Assembly: GCF_002564105.1 (NCBI RefSeq) | Contig: NZ_PDBX01000001.1 | Coordinates: 2,542,001 to 2,606,000 of the forward strand | Length of the DNA stretch: 64,000 nt | Direction of reading: 5' to 3' | DNA from: Collimonas sp. PA-H2 | GTDB lineage: Bacteria; Pseudomonadota; Gammaproteobacteria; Burkholderiales; Burkholderiaceae_D | In this document: piece by piece, positions 61,196 to 64,000 of the stretch | Layout of the letters: the number at the start of each line of letters is the position of its first letter | Position numbering within the stretch: position 1 is the stretch's first letter | Notes under the pieces: model-generated | What the model was told of the DNA's origin: nothing | The model's database searches: none | The model's input: the letters and a program-made list of their open reading frames with translations, nothing else | Translations under genes and position numbers: made by a program

Positions 61196-62293
61196 CTACC
61201 GGCGGGTGGCGCGGGAGTCGACTTCGGCCAGCACCGACAAGCCTGGCCGCAGCATGCCTAGCACGCCGTCGGCGTCATCCAGCACGATACGCACCGGCAC
61301 CCGCTGCACGATCTTGGTAAAGTTGCCGGTCGCATTTTCCGGCGGCAGCACGCTGAACTGTGCGCCGGTAGCCGGCGCCATGCTGGCGACATGGCCGTGC
61401 AAGCGCCGGCCTGGCAACACATCGGCCTCGATGGTAGCCGGCAGGCCGGGGCGTAAACGGGCCAGCTGGCTTTCCTTGAAATTGGCGTCCACCCACAGGC
61501 CGCGGGCCGGCACGATGGACATCATGTGAGTGCCCACTGCGGCGTAAGAGCCGGTACGCGCGTAGCGGTTGCCGATGACGCCGTCGATAGGCGCGCGCAA
61601 TTCGGTATAGCCGAGATTGAGTTTGGCGATGTTGCGCTCGGCAGTTGCTTGCGCCAGCGCCGCCAGCGCCTGCTGGCGGCGGCTGGCGATGACATCCAGT
61701 TCGCGCTCGGCCGCCACCTGCACCGCTTGCGCTTTATGGCCGTTGGCCAAGGCCTGCTGGTAGTCGGCGTCGGCGCGCTGTGCGCTCTGCAGCGAGACCG
61801 CAGCCTTGGCCGACAGGTTCTGGTAGCGCTGCTGGTCGTTGCGCGAACGCGAAGTTTCGGCGCCGCTGGCCGCTACGCCGGCGCGGGTTTGCGCAATCAC
61901 CGCTTGCTGCAGGTTGCGCGTCGCATCCAGGTTGGCTAGCAGCGCTTGTTGCGCTGCTACCGCGGCTTCCGCCTTTTCCAGCGCCGCGCGGTAGTCGCGG
62001 TCGTCCAGCTTGACCAGCAAGTCGCCGGCATGCACCGCCTGGTTGTCGCTGACGGCGGCCGAGACGATATAGCCGGCCACCTTGGGGCTGATCACGGTGA
62101 TGTCGCCGCCGACATAAGCGTCGTCGGTGCCTTCCATGAAGCGGCCATGGTTCCACCAGTGCCAGCCATAGGCCGCCGCGCCGAGGCCGGCGACCAGCGC
62201 AACGCAAGTGATCAACCGTGTCCTGCCGCTCAGCTTGCGCTGTTTTACCGGTGCCGCGGGACTGCCTGTTTGCTCGCTTATCGCATTCGTCAT
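61196..62293 (-). CDS. EmrA-type membrane fusion protein
   Basis: A 365-residue adaptor with one N-terminal helix (LITCVALVAGLGAAAYGWHW) and the HlyD/EmrA pattern: GTDDAYVGGDITVISPKVAG, YIVSAAVSDNQAVHAGDLLV, a long coiled-coil hairpin (residues about 90-200, AVAAQQALLANLDATRNLQQ) and the return strand TELRAPIDGVIGNRYARTGS. Ribosome site GGAGCAGCAGTC. It bridges the EmrB-like pump to the NodT-type outer-membrane factor. First gene of the pump operon, read from the divergent promoter at about 62400. Confidence 0.92.
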   Translation of the reverse strand: MTNAISEQTGSPAAPVKQRKLSGRTRLITCVALVAGLGAAAYGWHWWNHGRFMEGTDDAYVGGDITVISPKVAGYIVSAAVSDNQAVHAGDLLVKLDDRDYRAALEKAEAAVAAQQALLANLDATRNLQQAVIAQTRAGVAASGAETSRSRNDQQRYQNLSAKAAVSLQSAQRADADYQQALANGHKAQAVQVAAERELDVIASRRQQALAALAQATAERNIAKLNLGYTELRAPIDGVIGNRYARTGSYAAVGTHMMSIVPARGLWVDANFKESQLARLRPGLPATIEADVLPGRRLHGHVASMAPATGAQFSVLPPENATGNFTKIVQRVPVRIVLDDADGVLGMLRPGLSVLAEVDSRATRR

Positions 62294-62402
62294 GACTGCT
62301 GCTCCTTATTGATAGACGCCGTTTGCAGGTCATCCATAGACAGTTTGAAAAGATTTTTGTCCTGCAACGCCTGCCAGCTGGCGTTTTTCCTACTTTTAAA
62401 AA

Positions 62403-62459
62403 TTACTTGCTTTCATAATGAAAGTCACTTTACACTAGTGACTATCGTTATGCAAGTAA
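62403..62459. promoter_or_regulatory. Divergent efflux promoter with nested palindromes
   Basis: Three inverted repeats are nested: TTACTTGC (62403-62410) with GCAAGTAA (62452-62459); the perfect CTTTCATAATGAAAG (62410-62424); and AGTCAC with GTGACT (62423-62443). The region is AT-rich and lies between the EmrA-like and NodT-like genes, so both transcripts must start here. The middle palindrome resembles the one before the HxlR gene. Confidence 0.6.
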
Positions 62460-62498
62460 CTGCGCAAGGCTTTTTTAAAAAGATAGAAGGAGCACAAG

Positions 62499-63944
62499 AT
62501 GGCAAGCAAGTCAGTTGCATTGATATCAAGCCGGCCGGGCGCGTTACTGGCGACGGCTTTCTCGCTGGCGCTGGCCGCTTGCGCCGCCGGTCCGGACTAT
62601 GTAAAGCCGGCAGCCGACATGCCGCCAGCCTTCCGCCATGCGGCGCCGGCAACCGCTGCTTCGGTGCCGACGCCGGCGCTGGAAGTCTGGTGGACCTATT
62701 TCAACGATCCGGTCCTGACGCACATCATCGAACGGGTGCTGGCGCAGAATCTGGACCTTGCCGCTGCCTTGGCGCGGGTCGAGCAAGCGCGTGCCTCCGC
62801 CCGCCTGTCGAATGCCGCGCTGCTGCCCATCGGCAGCGTCAACGCGCAGATAGCTGAACAGCGCCAGTCCCTGCAAAGCGAATTGGGCAAGCTGGCCAGC
62901 CCGCATCCGGGTTATCAGCGCGACGCCACCCTATATAGCGGGGGAGTGGGAGCCAGCTGGGAGGCCGACCTGGCCGGCGGCTTGCATCGCGGCCAGGAAG
63001 CCGACAGCGCCGAGGCGCAGGCAGCGGAAGCAGATCACATGGGAGTGCGGGTAACAATCGCGGCGGAAGCAGCCGACGCCTATTTCCGCGTGCGCGGCGC
63101 ACAGACCCGCATGACATTGGCGGAAGCCGAACTCAAGGCCGACAGCGATTTGCTCGAGCTGGTCTTGCTGCGCCTGAAGGAAGGCATGGCGACCGAGCGC
63201 GAACAGGCGCAGGCCGAGGCGCGCCTGGCGCAAGTCAAGGCGACCTTGCCGCCGTTACGGGCCGAGCGCGAGGTCCAGCTCAACCGGCTCGACGTGCTGA
63301 TGGGCGTGCCGCCGGGCAGCTATGCCGCCGAACTGGTCACGCCGCTGACGGAGGCTAGCATTCCGCCGTTGGCGGTAAGCCTCAAGCCGGAGCAGCTGCT
63401 GCGGCGCCGGCCCGACGTGATCGCGGCGGAACGCCGGCTGGCGGCATCGAATGCCCGCATCGGCGTCGCCATCGCCGAGTACTATCCGAAATTTTCTTTG
63501 TCGGCCCTGTTGGGGTTTGAAAGCTTGAGTAGCGCCACGCCGTCGGCCGCCAGCTTCCAGCCGCTGGCGCTGGTGGGCCTGCGCTGGCGCTTGTTCGATT
63601 TTGGCCGGGTCGATGCCGAAGTGGCGCGCGCCAAAGGCGCTAACGCCGAAGCGCTCGCGCACTACCGGCAAGCAATGCTGCGCGCCACCGAAGATGTAGA
63701 GAATGCGTTGGTGATGCAGACTGAGCTGGAAGCGGAGCGCCAGGAGGTGCTGCGCGAAGTGGCGGCCGATGTGCGCGCCCGCGATTCTTCGGAAGAAGCC
63801 TACAAGGGCGGCGCCACCGGCCTGGCAGAAGTGCTGGAACAGGACCGCCAGCTGCTGGCTGCGCGCGACCAGCTGGCGCGCGCGCATACCGGCAGCAGCC
63901 GGGCCGTGGTGGCGACTTTCCGCGCGCTGGGCGGCGGCTGGTAA
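62499..63944 (+). CDS. NodT-type outer-membrane efflux lipoprotein
   Basis: A 481-residue outer-membrane factor; ribosome site GAAGGAGCACAAG. A lipoprotein signal with lipobox LAAC (ALAACAAGPDYVKP) is followed by two OEP repeats: VWWTYFNDPVLTHIIERVLA and LDLAAALARVEQARASARLS in the first, LLRRRPDVIAAERRLAASNA and RIGVAIAEYYPKFSLSALLG in the second, ending in LAEVLEQDRQLLAARDQLAR. It forms the trimeric exit duct for the EmrAB-type pump encoded on the other strand and might also serve the orphan RND pump at 27185. Confidence 0.92.
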   Translation: MASKSVALISSRPGALLATAFSLALAACAAGPDYVKPAADMPPAFRHAAPATAASVPTPALEVWWTYFNDPVLTHIIERVLAQNLDLAAALARVEQARASARLSNAALLPIGSVNAQIAEQRQSLQSELGKLASPHPGYQRDATLYSGGVGASWEADLAGGLHRGQEADSAEAQAAEADHMGVRVTIAAEAADAYFRVRGAQTRMTLAEAELKADSDLLELVLLRLKEGMATEREQAQAEARLAQVKATLPPLRAEREVQLNRLDVLMGVPPGSYAAELVTPLTEASIPPLAVSLKPEQLLRRRPDVIAAERRLAASNARIGVAIAEYYPKFSLSALLGFESLSSATPSAASFQPLALVGLRWRLFDFGRVDAEVARAKGANAEALAHYRQAMLRATEDVENALVMQTELEAERQEVLREVAADVRARDSSEEAYKGGATGLAEVLEQDRQLLAARDQLARAHTGSSRAVVATFRALGGGW

Positions 63945-63963
63945 GCGCCTGGGTTGACGGGCG

Positions 63964-64000
63964 TTAGGCCGGGGTGCGTTGCGCCAGCAGCTGCCCGCCC
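63964..64000 (-). CDS. C-terminal end of an unidentified gene (partial)
   Basis: On the minus strand a frame enters from the right edge and ends with TAA at 63964-63966, reading GGQLLAQRTPA at its end. It would be convergent with the efflux factor gene, 19 bases away. Only 11 full codons are visible, so this is a weak call. Confidence 0.3.
   Translation of the reverse strand, partial: GGQLLAQRTPA

Noticed and set aside
1..64000. tRNA, rRNA, integrase attachment sites and replication origin
   Set aside because: No cloverleaf-compatible segment, rRNA block, integrase gene or iteron-plus-rep arrangement was recognised by eye; a covariance-model scan would be needed to exclude small RNAs.

Overview
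The window is GC-rich chromosomal DNA from a betaproteobacterium. Gene content points to Burkholderiales, most likely Oxalobacteraceae (a Collimonas-like soil organism): many LysR/GntR/XRE/HxlR regulators, tripartite efflux pumps, oxidative uronate catabolism, NAD-dependent formate dehydrogenase, a Tat-exported phospholipase C and scattered REP-like palindromes. The taxonomic call is inference from gene style, not from a marker gene. I saw no tRNA, rRNA, CRISPR array or intact transposase.

Layout. 1-8.5 kb: end of a probable dehydrogenase gene, an MFS carrier, then a tight module of DUF1329 protein, DUF1302 outer-membrane protein, MMPL/RND pump and YCF48-like propeller, which looks like an envelope-spanning system for a hydrophobic compound. 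8.5-11.7 kb: an NTF2-fold enzyme with its likely MmyB-type XRE regulator and palindromic operator, a DUF3455 lipoprotein, and a periplasmic amino-acid-binding protein behind 13-bp tandem repeats. 11.7-22.7 kb: a nucleoside-scavenging locus made of two secreted nucleoside-hydrolase-family proteins, a TonB-dependent receptor, a GntR/FCD regulator and a complete BMP-type ABC importer. 22.8-27 kb: sterol-desaturase-family membrane protein, a REP hairpin and a more AT-rich patch of small genes. 26-30.3 kb: RND adaptor plus pump with no outer-membrane partner beside them.

30.3-39.3 kb: a near-complete oxidative hexuronate pathway. Uronate dehydrogenase, galactarate dehydratase, 5-dehydro-4-deoxyglucarate dehydratase and 2-oxoglutarate-semialdehyde dehydrogenase, with an MFS hexarate carrier and a FadR-type GntR regulator, would turn galacturonate or galactarate into 2-oxoglutarate. 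A 19-bp element, consensus GTTGTAnGATnACTGATnA, occurs at three promoters, with a fourth weaker copy at the uronate dehydrogenase promoter, so a single regulon is likely. A composite repeat block sits between two of the pathway genes.

39.3-57.4 kb: mixed housekeeping and accessory genes: LysR regulators, a secreted SMP-30-like propeller, GNAT enzymes, a ParA-like protein that has lost its P-loop, a large nested inverted repeat, tail-specific protease Prc, phosphocholine-type phospholipase C, a di-TOBE molybdate-binding protein, formate dehydrogenase with a LysR regulator, and a protein with two retropepsin-like motifs plus PDZ. 57.5-64 kb: AraC and HxlR regulators, an SDR enzyme and an EmrAB-type efflux operon divergent from its NodT-type outer-membrane factor. 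Similar palindromes upstream of the HxlR gene and inside the divergent efflux promoter suggest that HxlR controls the pump.
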